From Candidatus Merdenecus merdavium (GTDB lineage: Bacteria > Bacillota > Clostridia > Lachnospirales > Lachnospiraceae): 5,295 nucleotides of DNA. The notes below the pieces were generated by a model. That model saw nothing but the letters and a program-made list of their open reading frames with translations, ran no database searches and had not been told where the DNA came from. Of this stretch, positions 5,291 to 5,295 are shown one piece after another. Positions within the stretch are counted from its first letter, which is position 1, and each line of letters begins with the position of its first letter. The translations under genes and the position numbers were made by a program. The stretch spans positions 1 to 5,295 of the forward strand of contig DVLR01000250.1 of NCBI GenBank assembly GCA_018715425.1, read 5' to 3'.

Positions 5291-5295
5291 CTGAA

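Overview
The window is AT-rich, low-GC Firmicutes-type DNA. It has a strong AGGAGG ribosome site, Gram-positive lipoprotein and sugar-ABC gene types, and a bacterial collagen-like tract. A clostridial gut-type anaerobe, possibly Lachnospiraceae, is the best guess. This is inference from style and gene content, with no marker gene present.

The core is one minus-strand operon, read from right to left. It encodes a lipoprotein sugar-binding protein (4826 to 3492), a MalF/UgpA-type permease (3479 to 2586), a MalG/UgpE-type permease (2569 to 1745) and a Cys-type sulfatase without a signal peptide (1741 to 272). Gaps are 12, 16 and 3 bases, and the sulfatase ribosome site lies inside the last codons of the permease before it. 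The simplest reading is a CUT1 ABC importer that brings in a sulfated sugar or small sulfated glycan, which the cytoplasmic sulfatase then desulfates. No ATPase, glycoside hydrolase, regulator or sulfatase-maturating enzyme is present, so these must be supplied from elsewhere.

Left edge (1-223): a plus-strand collagen-like coding remnant made of five 9-residue GPTGADGAT units plus a partial unit. All differences between units are synonymous, so this was a translated frame under selection. However, it has no start codon, an in-frame stop lies just upstream, and it is bracketed by a perfect 12-base inverted repeat. A small hairpin at 198-213 lies between it and the sulfatase end and may stop the operon.

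Right edge (4827-5295): 469 bases without a credible gene. The AT-rich part (4841-5040) holds candidate promoters, three TGGTA boxes and two inverted repeats. A 32-base imperfect palindrome sits at 5075-5106. From 5178 the base composition switches to GC-rich and forms a close-packed series of five hairpins that runs to the window edge, resembling a dispersed intergenic repeat element. The operon is therefore flanked on both sides by repeat-type DNA.

No clearly new system is visible. The most unusual parts are the inverted-repeat-bracketed collagen cassette and the hairpin series.
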